Of a stretch of DNA of 64,000 nt, positions 34,479 through 53,541 are shown one piece after another. Source of the stretch: Linnemannia hyalina (Eukaryota > Mortierellomycota > Mortierellomycetes > Mortierellales > Mortierellaceae). The stretch lies in NCBI GenBank assembly GCA_019671135.1, contig JAHRHY010000013.1:744001-808000 (forward strand), given 5' to 3'. The first letter of the stretch is position 1. Each line of letters begins with the position of its first letter. A model generated the notes under the pieces. That model was not told the DNA's origin. It ran no database searches and worked only from the letters and a program-made list of their open reading frames with translations. Made by a program: the position numbers and the translations under genes.

Positions 34479-34602
34479 CATCTTTTCTCGTTGCTATCTG
34501 TTTTCCTCTTTCCTCCCTCCTCGCTTCACTCCCTCCTTCAATCTCGTGCTCGGCGTCCTCACTTGCCACCACCCTCACCCCCTTTCACCATCCTTCACGA
34601 CC

Positions 34603-41864
<7,262 letters not shown>

Positions 41865-42325
41865 AACACCCCTTTCTTCTCATTTGGGAGGAAGTTTTTT
41901 TTTTTTTTTTTTTTTCATCTCGTATTATTATTATTATTATTATTATTTGTCAATATTGTATTATATGCTGTATTTCATACCCATGGCTCTTTTCATTTAT
42001 TTTGAAGCATGCATTGCGTATTGTATGTGCTGAAAAGGTTTTAATGCAATCAATGCATTGAGAAGGGCGCCGAAGGAAGAGAGATCACAACTCTATGTGA
42101 TAATTTGTTCACATGCACGCGCATGGTGCATAGAGTGAACAAAAAAGAAAAAATATGCTCTAAAAGGGGTAAGCAAACATCTTCAGCATTGTACAATAAC
42201 AAGGAGAGGACAAAAACAAAAAAGGATCTGCCTTTCTCTCCTCGAAAAACTGGTTTCTCCGTGGACTCGAAGGTCGAAAAAAGGTGGCCCCTGCGAATAC
42301 ATGATCCCAAAAAAAAAAAAAAATC

Positions 42326-42398
42326 AAGGCAATGCAAGGTAAGGCAAGGTAAGGCAAGGTAAGGCAAGGCAAGGCAAGGCAAGGCAAGGCAAGGCAAG
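42326..42398. repeat. AAGGC pentanucleotide array
   Basis: About 14 tandem 5-bp units, with AAGGT variants at the left end, in non-coding sequence. Confidence 0.9.
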
Positions 42399-43433
42399 CA
42401 CGAGGAACCAAAAGAAAGGGAAGGGAGACATAAAACAATGCGGGGACCCCGTACCGAATCATGCGTGATAGTTTTGTGAGATGGTGTTTGTTTTTTATTG
42501 GGTACGCGGGGACGTGGTTCACAACTGCGAAGCGCGATGGGAGGAATTGAAGGATGAAAGGTTGAAACGTCCAGGCCCAGCTAGCCAGTCATTCAGTCAG
42601 TGTTTAAGGGATGGGATCGAGTGGTGGTTGTGGTGGTTTTTTTTTCAGTCAATGGCATTAATCGCTGAATCGCCAGAGTGCGAGGGGAGGGAACCTTCAG
42701 GACAACCAAGCAGCGCAATTGTGGCTCTCAACCTTGTATGTTTTTGGAGTCGGATCTGCATTGGCGGGACGAAGGGGCACGGCCACTAGCAAAACAAAGA
42801 CAGCTCACAGGGAGAGGGAGAAGGAGGAGGAGGAGGAGGAGGAGGAGGAGGGAGAGTTGCGTTATGTGAGAGAGAGAGAGGCATGCTGGGCTTTTGCAGG
42901 AGATGCTTGTGTGTGGACAAGAATGAAGGATTGGGCGTCGACATCAAACATGTTGAATGCAGTGTAACAGGTTTAGAAGATCGTTTGAATTGAATTGAAT
43001 GGACGGATCGACATGTAGAAAAGGGAAAGGAAGGAAGGAGATTGAAATTGTCATTCGCACAAAAGGACGAAAGGGAAGGGTGCTCGTTATAGTTTGTGCT
43101 CGTTGTTCGTTGTTCGTTGTTCGCTGTTCGTTGTTCGTGGTTCATGGTTCGTTCATGTTTCAACTCAACGGCTTGGCAGTGACCAGCCACTCCACTCTCC
43201 CTCGCCACTCTGTTCGCGTTGAATTAGGATTTGGACACTTTCTTTTTTCCTTTTTTCTTTTCATTTCTTCCTGTCGCCTTTTCTTTTCTTTTCTTTCCTT
43301 TACCTTTACCTATTTCCTCTTCTCTCTCTTCCATCCTCCCTCCTCCCTTCTTTCTTTTCCTCTGCCTTTCCACTTCTAGCTCGCTCAGCTCATTCCACCA
43401 CTGCACCCCATACTACACACTGTACTTTTCTTT

Positions 43434-43497
43434 CTTCCTTCCTTCCTTCCTTCCTTCCTTCCTTCCTTCCTTCCTTCCTTCCTTCCTTCCTTCCTTC
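43434..43497. repeat. (TTCC)16 tetranucleotide array in the kinase leader
   Basis: Sixteen perfect units ending 79 bp before the ATG of the hybrid kinase, so probably within its 5' leader or core promoter. Confidence 0.9.
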
Positions 43498-43576
43498 AAC
43501 TCATACCTCCTTCTGCGCTGACCCAACAACACAAAAGGAAAACAGAGTCTACCCAACAGAAAAAAATCCTCGCCAT

Positions 43577-46500
43577 ATGGAATCAGACCATCCTTCGTGT
43601 GCTCCCACCGAGATCGACCCCGACACCCAACGGGTCGCCGCATCACTCGACACAACCGACATGGACACCGAAATCTCGTCATTCCCCACCACCCCAAGAG
43701 GACATGTTCTCATCGACAATGGCGACTTTCTATTCGAGCCACAGACAGTCGACTCGAACAACGACGACGACATGGCTCGCAACGCCGACAGCGACATCTT
43801 CACCTCTCTCGCAACACAGCAGCAACAACAGGAAGAGAGAAGGCAAGCTCTGCAGCTGCAACTGCAAGTAGAGCGCCTACAACAGCAGCAGGAGGAGCAT
43901 TATCAACAACAACAGCAACAACATCTAATAAATAGCAACACTGCGTCGTCAAACTCTCTTCGGCAAAATATGACCATACTACACCCTGCTCTCGTAACCG
44001 AGCAATTACCTTCTACAAGTCCCCCTACAGTCTTCGCCCTAGCCTCGTCTGTCTCCTACCCAACAGTCAACCAACTCTCCGTCAACCTCCCCAACCAGCC
44101 GACCGCCTCAGAAAAAGTCGCCGTGCCCTTCAAAAGTACCCTTCACACACCCACAGTCAATGTCGCATTCGTACCCGGCGAGTTGCCCTCTGGCATATTA
44201 ATCGACGAACTCTCTCCGGTAGTCACGCCAAGCGATACCATAGATACCGATCCTATTCAGCAGCCTCTATCACAAATACCCTATGCATTGTCGACCGTCG
44301 AAGCTGGTGAGCAGCAGCCCTGTGAAAACGATGTACATCCTTACTTTGCAGCATCCAATCTCCCTCTTCAACCACTGGCCCACCTGCCTAACGGCTCCTC
44401 CACGCCCAGCAACAGAACAACCTCTCCATTGCCTCGCTCAGCCGTGAACGGATGGTCCAAGATGGACACAGGATTGATCTCACCAACCCTTTCGACAACA
44501 TTTTTCACCCCCTCCTCCAACTCGACCCTGGTACCCGTTCACCACGCCGTCCATGATCAGCAATTGGATCCCAATCTCGGCGGGCGCACAGCAGAAGAGC
44601 AACAAATTCAGTCAGACGCAGCAGCTACGGCGCCAGGCGAGAGTGTATCAATTGGATCAAGGACAACCGTCTTTGGCTTTTCACCATTGGTCGATCCTGG
44701 CGATCAGCAGGCTAACATGAAGTCGAACGAAGAAAGGGTCATGAGCGACGGGCACTGCCGGACCATACCCCTGGACATGCCCTCCCGCCAGTCTGATGTC
44801 GCTGGGCAAGCTGCGCTGGCTGTCGATCCAAGCGGAGTTCCACATGTGCGGGCAGGAATTTCTCCAACGCTGAACTTGGAACAGGTTGAGACAAAACCAG
44901 CGGAGCAGCACAAGGAAGCTTCAGTAGAGTCGCTAGTGGACTCCAAAGACTGGAGTACGACAGGACTTGGCCCTCGATCGAGCTGGCCTGTGGAGCTGTC
45001 GGTCCTTATACCAATGCTGATGCGCTGTGCTTCTCCCTTGGCTATCTATTGGGGCGAACAATGTCTTCTCATCTACAACGACGTAAGTGCTCCATGCAGG
45101 GCTTCTTTTTAGTTTGGGGATTTTTTTTTTTTTTTTTTTCAAACTGGTGGTTGTGGTTGGTGAGGTTGGACGAGTAAGAGAGTTGAGTGAGGAGTGAACG
45201 GGTTATGTCATAAAAGGAAAGAATGAGGATGATGGCCAGAGAACCTTAAGAAAAGGATAACAGCTTACAGAGGCAAATGAAAGATGTGGGTGTTTGAAAT
45301 GAACAAGGGAGAAACGAGTGAACATGTGAGAATAGGGCAGTCTAGACCGTGCGTTATTGACGCATTTGCGCGCACTGAAAACTTTGTTTATCCTTTGTGC
45401 GTCGTTGTTGCTTTAGTGTTTTTCCTATTCCTGTGTTCTTTTTGGAAAGGCAGGAAAGTTGACCTCGACATCAAATCACTGTGATTGGTCTGTAACTCTA
45501 ACTAACAGCGGTCGGACTGAAACAGCCCGATCTTGGGGTCTGACCCGCGGGGGGATAAAATACTGTTTGTAAGGTGGCTGCTGCTCCAGCGAGCAGTTGT
45601 CGATATCAGTCGGGGCCGAGGGATGTCAACGAATATGCCAAAAGGAAATGGCGCACAAAGTTGAACAACCAAAAAGAAGAATACCTTGCAATAACAACTG
45701 GTCAGTCAGAGCACTAACATTCTCGTTTCTCATATCTCATTCATCCATGGCATTTGCTTATCATAGGCATGGCGGCCAATACTGAAGCAGAAACACCCTC
45801 ATGGTAAACAATCGACGTTTTTGCATTTCTTATTATTGCTGCCATTTGGCATTTCATTTGTCACTCAAACTCATATATGCCGATGATCCAGTGTATCCTT
45901 GATAACAAATCCTCAACAATTTGTCGAACGCGTTTAATCACTCGTTCCTTGAAGATGACTTATCAAGTTCTGACTTTTCTCTGCAGGAAATATTAACGAT
46001 GATGACCTTTTTCATATATCTCGTAAATAGCCATGGGCCAGCCTGGAGCAACTGTTTGGAGTGAGATTTGGAATGTTCTTGGTCCACAGATGACTGAGGT
46101 GAGAAAACTCGGCCGCGGATGCGACAACAAGGCCCTTCGCTTGGATGTCCACCGGTAAGGTGTCGTTTTTGTCTTTGTGTTCATGGTCGGTCCGTCCAAT
46201 GATCCTTGACAGAATGCGGGAACGCTTTTGAGTAACCAGGCATTTACTAATGCGCGTGGATCTTTCATTCTAATTCAACGGCTCAAATAGCGAAGGATAT
46301 GAGGAAGAGTGTTACTTTGACTTTACGTTCTCGCCCATCTTCCTGCAGGATGGTTCTATTGGAGGAATTTTGGCCGTTGTCCAAGAAGTCACCCAGTCGA
46401 TTCTCAACCAACGGCGGCTAATGACTCTGAACCAGTTCAGTAAACAGGCGCCGCTCATCCAATCCGTCACAGGCGCCTACTCTATGATCACCACCATCCT

Positions 46501-49500
46501 GCAGGAATCCAACAACCTCGACATCCCCTTCTCGATCGTTTACAAGACACTGGAACCCGCCAAAGAAACAGCACCGACCCTTACTCATGGCAGCTTCCTG
46601 CCTCCACAACCACCACCGATCTGTTCATCTTCGACACACGATGACTTCCTTTCTACAGGATCTATCACAGGTACAGGATTGGAGCCCGGGCAAGATGCTG
46701 ATTGTGCATCTTCGACTGTGAAATTGATCCGCTCCCATTTTTCTGTTGGTGTTCCCTCAGGCAAGAAAAAATCGCGACGCGTTCCCCAGTCTGCTATTCT
46801 TTGCAGTACTTCTTTCGATCGAAATCTCAAGGCGGTCGATTATGGTGGGCTCAAGGAAAAGGTGTTTTCAAAGATTAGCTCGACTCGACACATCCCCGAC
46901 TCCCTCCTCATTACCCCGGAAGAGTACGAACCTCTCGATCCTGCCTCTCCGGTCTGCGACGATCCATGGGCATGGCCAGTGCGTTCGGTCCTTGCAGACG
47001 GAATCCCTCGGTTGGTTACTCTCCCAAAGTCGACTCACAAGCTTGCCAGGGCCTTGTTACTCCCTATCCTCGAGAACCCGTCTGTGCTAGAATCGAGGAT
47101 CACCACCGTTCTGATTGTAGGAATCAACCCATTTCGGATGCTCGATAACCAATACCTCGACTTTTTGGCCCTGTTGGTCGCCAACATTGCTTCCTTGCTT
47201 CACTTTGGACGTTCTCGCGAGGAGGAACGCAAGAGTACGGAGGCCTTGTTTGAGCTCAACAAGGCCAAAATCTCGTTCTTCCAAAACATCTCTCACGAAT
47301 TGCGAAGTAAGTTGAACTTGACTGAGTACGATGTTTGTTCTGCCGTCATGATGATGTGGGTAGTATACATATTTAATTTGCATTTTTTTATACTATATGT
47401 CACCAATAGCTCCCTTGACACTTATGCTCGCGCCGCTAGAAGATGTCTTGAACCAAACGCCAGAGCATGCTTCAACCCGCCCCAGCTTGGAAATGGTCAG
47501 AAGAAACTCAAGACGACTGCTGAAGCTGGTCAACACATTGCTCCAGTTTTCAAGGATTGAGGCAGGAAAGAGCGAGGCCATTTTCGAGGAGACCGATCTG
47601 TCCAAAACCACAAGGGAGATCTCTGCCAACTTTGAGAGCGTCGCTCATGGATTCAATTTGCAGTACAATATTATCTGCGAGAGTTTGGACGACCTTCCAG
47701 GGGGCGTTTGGGTGGACCGGGCAATGTGGAGCGGAATCATTCTCAACCTGATTGGCAACGCCTTCAAGCATACATGGGAGGGCTCCGTTACGATTCACCA
47801 GTACCCTTGCAAAGGCAAAAATGGTCGTGATGGCGTAGCAGTCGACGTCAAGGACACCGGAGTGGGTATCGCCGCAGAACATTTGGATGCACTCTTTGGA
47901 CGCTTCAATCGCATTGAGAACAAGCAGTCGCGGTCTCACGAAGGCACAGGGATCGGCCTGTCCTTGGTCAAGGAGCTGACAGAGATCCATGGTGGAGTTG
48001 TTTCGGTCACGTCGGCGGTCGACAAGGGCACTTGCTTCCATCTGTGGATTCCCTCCGGACGGAACCATCACCCCAGCTCACAGGTCAAACTGGGAGACTC
48101 CAAGGCAGCCAACTCTCTCCTCAGGGCACCTCGTGACGACATATTGAATAACAGGACCGACGCATCTATGTTTGTTGAAGAGGCAAGCCAGTGGATCTCT
48201 CAAAAATCCATGCCCGGCTCGACTTTGACGACGTCAGGAACAGAATCAACAGAGGAAGAGAAACTAGAGGAAGACGACGACAACATCGGTATCGAATACA
48301 TGCGTGATCGTCAGGATTCCATGGAAATGTCCAGCTCTGGCTATGAGGTCTCTACCTTGAACTTGGACGAAGGTGAGATTTCCAAGATTTTGATGGACCT
48401 GCCCGATCTCGCACACAAGCCCACGTCCGACCTCGGCCCTCGCCGATCCTCCTCCTCAGTGGCGAATAGTCCAAAGATGAGCAAGATGGATTCACCCGCA
48501 CCCAAGGAACTCCCGGCCTCAGAGTCATTGTTTTGGCCGATCGTAACTGATGGCGTCTATGGAGGAGGCCAGACGCAGAGGAACGAACCCTCGGAAGGAC
48601 CCAAGGACGACAGCCCAATGCATCGCAGCAAGTTGAGAAGGAGCTACATTATTATCGTCGATGACAACAACGACATGCGCGCATATCTTCGAGAGATTCT
48701 TGGCAAGGATTTTCGAGTTCATTGCGCCGTTGATGGACTGGATGCGCTTCGAGTGATATCTGAGCGTCTGAAGCATGGCAAGCGGATCGACCTCATTTTG
48801 AGTGGTAAGAGACAGGTGGTCGCTCCTGTGTTGTTTACCTGAGGTTGTATCCCCCCCCTTTGATGTTACAACCACATGTGCTCACCCACGCGTTTTTCTT
48901 CTTCGGCTGTATAGATGTGGCGATGCCAAACATGAACGGCTACGAGCTCTTGCAGCGCCTTCGCAACGACACTATGACCATGACGACACCGTTTATTTTG
49001 TTGTCGGCCCGTGCGGGCGAAGAGGCCAACGTAGAGGGGTTGGACCTTGGCGCCGATGACTGTCTAGTCAAGCCATTTTCCGCCAGGGAGCTGCTTGCTC
49101 GTGTCCGGTCTTCCATTCGTCTCTCGGACCTTCGCCATGAGTTGATTCGGGAACAGCGCCATGCATTGGAGATGAAACAGTTGATCTACTCTATCTCGGT
49201 CCGTATCCGCAGTGGACTATCGCTGCCTCAAATTCTGGATACAGCCTCGTTGGAGCTCTTCAAGGTGATTCAGTGCAATGCCATCCGCATCTGTCGCTTC
49301 CGAGGAACAGACGAGGAGACTGGCCAACACCGGGTCAGGTACGTCGCCGAGATCGTTAAGGTCGGACAGCCCAAAGCATTGACACCAATGGATCGCCTTT
49401 ACCCCAAGGGATTAGAGGTTCCCGAGTCCAGAGTCCAGAGTGGTGAGTACGATACGGCGGGTGAGCTGCGGACGGTCATCAACTTTGTCCATCCAGTCTA

Positions 49501-52500
49501 TGGGAACAAGAGTTTCATCAGTGTTCCATTGCTCTACAACAACAAGATCTGGGGTTACCTTCAGGCCTCGCGGGATGCCGATACGCGGGATTGGTCGCAG
49601 AGCGAAAAACTGTTGCTTGAGCAGACCGGAAATCAGATCTCGATGGCGATCGCACATGCCAGTTTGTGGGAGTTGAAGAAGTCTCAGCAGGTGGAAATGG
49701 AGGCGGCCCATGCTGCCAATGAAGCTAAGTCTCAGATCTTGGCCAACACGAGCCACGAACTCCGTACCGTAAGTACACACGCTTGACTTGTACAAGTTCA
49801 TGTGTATGAAGTGACACTCTGCACTTGGAGAGCAACAATTTTGTCCGCAGCAAGTTTCATCTTCTAACATTGACATTATTTCTTCACATTCTGAAAATTA
49901 GCCTATTGGTGCAATTGTGGGAGCTTTGAGTGCATTGGAGGACACGGACTACAATTTGACCGGAGAGCAGCGCGACATGGTCAAGATCATGCAGATTACG
50001 AGCGACGTCGCATTGAGCGTCATCAACGATCTTTTGGACACGGCCAAATTAGAAGCAGGAGCTATGAGCCTGAGCATCAAAGAGTGTCCCGCATTAACGG
50101 ATACTCTGGAGCAGTCTGTCCGAATCTTTGCTGACAAGGCCGGTAGGAAGGAGGTCGACTTGATCATGGAGCCATCTGAGGATCTGGAGCAACTGGAGAC
50201 CTTGCTGCAGCAGGGAATGTCGATCTGGACAGATGGCGATCGCGTCCAGCAGGTTATCATGAATCTGATTGGAAACGCAGTCAAGTTCACGGCGAAGGGC
50301 AAGGTGATGATTCATTTTTCAATCGTCAAGAACGCGAGCTCGAGCCTTCCCGGTGAGGCGTCGGCAGATGGATCACAGCCACAGCAAGCAGCGCACCCTC
50401 GAGTCCACTATCCTGAGCCGTTCCCGCCAGATGCGGTAGTGACGCCGATGACATTCCACTTTGAAGTGACGGACACTGGCATTGGCATTGATCCGGACTT
50501 TTTGAAGAACAACATCTTCAAGAGTTTTGCCCAGGTTGACCAATCGATGACTAGGCGGTTTGGTGGCACTGGCCTTGGTAAGTCATTACTCTCATTTCAC
50601 AGCATTTTTAAAGCTTGACGATAGAACCAAAGTATCGGTCAAACAGGGGGTTTCCCTGCGAAAAGAGAGACGGCGCGCGGTGATTGGTCTGATCATGATT
50701 TTATTCATTTTGCGGCATTCTAAAGCAAATCACTTAATACCTATTACATATATTGCACTAGGCCTGGCCATAAGCAAGCACCTTGTCAAGATGAACGGCG
50801 GTGTCCTAGGCGTCACCTCTAATGTCGGGCAAGGCTCTACGTTTTACTTCACATGGCCCGTCGCCCTGGTCTCTGTCTCAACCAAGCCTCGCCTGACTCG
50901 ATCACTGGCAGTCCATCTGGTGATTCCGGCAGAGTTGGCTCTCGAAACCCGCGCGGTCGTTGTGGAGCCAGTAACTGAATCAAGGCAACAACTCGGCTGG
51001 ATTCTGAGCCAGCAAAGAGTGCAGGTCGCGCTCTACGAGAACTTTGATACAGTCGTCCAGGATGAACAGGCACGGAGCCCTCACCTACTTGGGGCAGATG
51101 GCACCGTCTTGGCTGCCAACCACAGACCCATCGCACACTTTTTCTTATGTACCCGCTCAAATACCGTCGATGCTACAGTGGAGACCGCAAGAGCCCTAGG
51201 AGAGATTTTCAAGGCAAGGAACGCAATGGCAAAGACGGAGGGCAACCAGCACTACAGAGATCACATTCTGTCTATTGTCCTGGTGATCTTCTCGTCACCT
51301 CAAGGCCGATCCTTGGCGAGAGATATGGTCAAGAGGATTCGAGCCAACGGTTTGGAGGATACTCTTCACTGCCGCTATGTTGTCAAACCCGTCAAGCCTG
51401 ATCGTGTTGCGGAGTGTCTACAGATGACCGACTCTTCTAAGTTTACCCATCGATCAAACGGAAGCTTGTCCACTCGACAACAACGTCAGGAGGCATCGGC
51501 TGAGGCTCGACGTCAAGCAGCCCAGAGTCAATTCGACAATCTCACAGATACCGGCGCGAGTCAAGTCATCCCAGCAGACGGAAACTTGAGCCTTGTTTCG
51601 AGCGACTACGACACCGACTACAACAAAAATACTCCCGAATCCTCCTCACTCGACCCGGATGGCGAAGCAGACACAATCGCTAGTGGTAACGCCAACAAAT
51701 CTGGACTTCATGCGAATGGCATTCTTCGGCCTTCTACCAATACCGGATCTGAAAGCGATCGCAAGATGGACATCCCCACCTCGAAACCACTTGTCATGCC
51801 TCCACGGAGAATGCGCCTTGCTCGAACTACTCCTGGTCCAAAGAACTCGGCAGGAACATCGACACATGACTCCAAATCACCTACGCGGAGTAACCCGGCT
51901 TTCAGTAATCGGGCTGCAAGGGCTGCAGCGGGAAAACGCGAGCGCAAAGGGAGATGCGTGCTATGCGTTGAGGACAACATCATCAACCTCAGAGTAAGTA
52001 ATATTTTACATTGCTTTTATGTGCTCCGAGCCTGTAACCTTGGAACGCCACCCAGTTCACTGACGGTTCGTCCTTCCGTGCATGTTTATTTAGGTGGTCC
52101 AATACCAATTGCAAAAGCTCGGTTATGATACTCTCTCAGCGTGTAACGGCCAGATAGCGGTCGATATTGTCAACTCTCAGGTCGAAATGTTGGGCGAGAG
52201 TACATCTTCGTTGAGGTTGGATGGTGAGGAATCAGGAGCCGGCAACTCCGATGGAGATGTTTCGATGGATTTAGCAGACGAGTACGATCGGCAGCGCCAC
52301 CACCTGATCAAAGGAGGCTCGCACTTCATCTCAGACAGCAATGCCAACATGAGTCACATCTTTGACCAGACAGAACCGTCATCGCCTTTGAGCTTACCCG
52401 GGCTATCAACTTTCTCGGCTGCTTCGACAACGACAGCATCACCTCTTTCATCCTCATCGTCACCTCGCTTTGAGGGACATTCGGCTCCTCTCGCATCAAC

Positions 52501-52819
52501 TCTTGCAACCGCACTGGGGGCTTCAACCTACAGCCCTACTATGCAACCGACGGATAGCAGTAGCAGCAGACCACCCAAGATCGACCTAATTCTGATGGAC
52601 TGCGCCATGCCCGTGAAGAGTGGATTTGAGGCAGCGAGCGAGATTCGTGCGATTGGGCAGACATCGAGCTTTGCAGCGCAGATCCCGATCATTGCGTTGA
52701 CGGCGAGTGCAGTCCCTTCGACCAAGGAGAAGTGTTTGACAGCGGGGATGAATGGGTATCTGAGCAAGCCCACCAAGCTGGCAGACCTAGAGGCGATGCT
52801 AGACCAGTGGATAGATTAA
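43577..52819 (+). CDS. Double hybrid histidine kinase (PAS-GAF-HK-REC-GAF-HK-pseudoREC-REC)
   Basis: Exons 43577-45082, 45767-45803, 46031-46154, 46291-47306, 47410-48804, 48915-49768, 49902-50577, 50762-51993 and 52094-52819 give 2521 residues. After about 450 disordered Gln/Ser/Pro-rich residues comes a PAS (IYWGEQCLLIYND-AWRPILKQKHP, EIWNVLGP) and a GAF-like segment (DIPFSIVYKTL). The first kinase core has phospho-His891 in SHELRTPLTL, N-box NLIGNAFKH and DTGVGI/GTGIGL. REC1 has VDDN, Asp1360 in LSDVAMP and the KPF lysine. A second GAF follows, then HisKA with His1640 (SHELRTPIG) and an ATPase core (NLIGNAVKF, GTGLGLA). A degenerate receiver and REC2 (CVEDN, Asp2449 in LMDCAMP, LSKP) end it. 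No membrane segment is seen, so it is a cytosolic sensor starting a His-Asp phosphorelay, presumably through Ypd1-type HPt and response regulators outside this window. Confidence 0.93.
45767..45803 (+). other. 37-nt micro-exon completing the kinase PAS domain
   Basis: Flanked by AG (TATCATAG) and GT (GTAAAC), with CACTAAC 56 nt before the acceptor as a branch-site candidate. It encodes AWRPILKQKHPH plus one base. It joins IYND to AMGQPGATVW, exactly restoring the conserved PAS core of this kinase class. Confidence 0.85.
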
Positions 52820-52863
52820 GAGGAAGGAAGGAGGAAGAAGGAAAGAGGCGAATGCAGGGGGTA

Positions 52864-52869
52864 AATAAA
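52864..52869 (+). terminator. Probable poly(A) signal of the histidine kinase gene
   Basis: AATAAA 45 nt past the stop codon at 52817-52819. Confidence 0.5.
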
Positions 52870-53190
52870 AAGCGGCTTTTTCTCGATTCCTGTGTTCAAG
52901 AATAAAACACTAAAGAAAAACAAAAAATATATTTTGCCCACGGGTGACCCCATGCTTTTTTGTATCTGCACACTGCATGCATTGTGGCATTGAGGCATTG
53001 TGGCATTGTGATGGCGAGTGATGCACGTGATTTCATGCTGTGTTTCCACAAGGCTTGTTTTGTCGATTACATTTGTCTTCGCCTGCTTTGTTTCCAACGC
53101 CCTCTTCTTCTTCTTCTTCTTCCTCTTCTTGCCTCTTCCTCCTTCTTTCTTCCTTTCTTCCTTTCTTCCTTCTTCTTTCTTCTTTCTTTG

Positions 53191-53308
53191 CCACACACAT
53201 ACCCACATACATACCCACACACATATCCACACACATATCCACACACATATCCACACTCATATCCACACTCATATCCACACTCACATCCACACTCATATCT
53301 ACATTCAC
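53191..53308. repeat. Period-12/period-6 CA-rich tandem array
   Basis: About ten imperfect copies of a 12-bp unit of the form CACACATATCCA or CACTCATATCCA, grading into CATACC hexamers on the left. It lies 230 bp before the helicase ATG. Confidence 0.9.
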
Positions 53309-53541
53309 TCAGTCTCTTCACACAAAAAACAAAACACTTTCGCGGTTCACACGAACACGGACAACTACTCAGTAACATCACACTTTCACCTGTCCTCGAA
53401 CGAAAGACATCGCGCTCTCAGACAAACGTAAGCCCTAACCCCACCCTGCTGTTGTTGTTGTTTTTTCGCAAAGCTACTTCAGAACTCTCCAGCTGAAATA
53501 CCACCATTCAACTTTTTCACGTGTTTTCTGAATACATAGAT

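Larger units (their letters stand above)
28466..34602. other. 6.1 kb gene desert
   Basis: No supported coding gene on either strand. It contains an A27 run (28612-28638), purine-rich and A-rich stretches to about 30350, AT-rich sequence to 32700, and then strongly C/T-rich plus-strand sequence from about 32900 to 34600, which is the upstream and leader region of the RA-PH scaffold gene. Short upstream ORFs lie at 34163, 34387 and 34461. A short open stretch without ATG (about 32103-32254) is the only other coding-like signal. Confidence 0.55.
41865..43576. other. 1.7 kb spacer between scaffold and histidine kinase genes
   Basis: No gene seen. It contains T21 (41895-41915), a TAT repeat, an AAGGC array (42326-42398), a GGA repeat near 42820-42852, TTCGTTG-type repeats near 43098-43150, and C/T-rich leader sequence with a TTCC array before the kinase ATG. 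Confidence 0.6.
52820..53541. other. Spacer between kinase and ZNFX1-like helicase genes
   Basis: It holds the kinase 3' end with AATAAA at 52864, a GGCATTG(T/A) repeat near 52983-53010, TTC-rich sequence, and the period-12 array at 53191-53308. No gene seen. Confidence 0.6.

Noticed and set aside
45083..45766. CCCGATCTTGGGGTCTGACCC near 45523 as the missing PAS exon (PILGSDP)
   Set aside because: Stops or wrong phase in the frames needed; the 37-nt exon at 45767 fits both phase and family sequence.
48845..48914. Frame upstream of the sixth kinase exon starting MYPPPLMLQPH
   Set aside because: Intronic: it precedes the CTGTATAG acceptor, and splicing rebuilds LILSDVAMP of the receiver.
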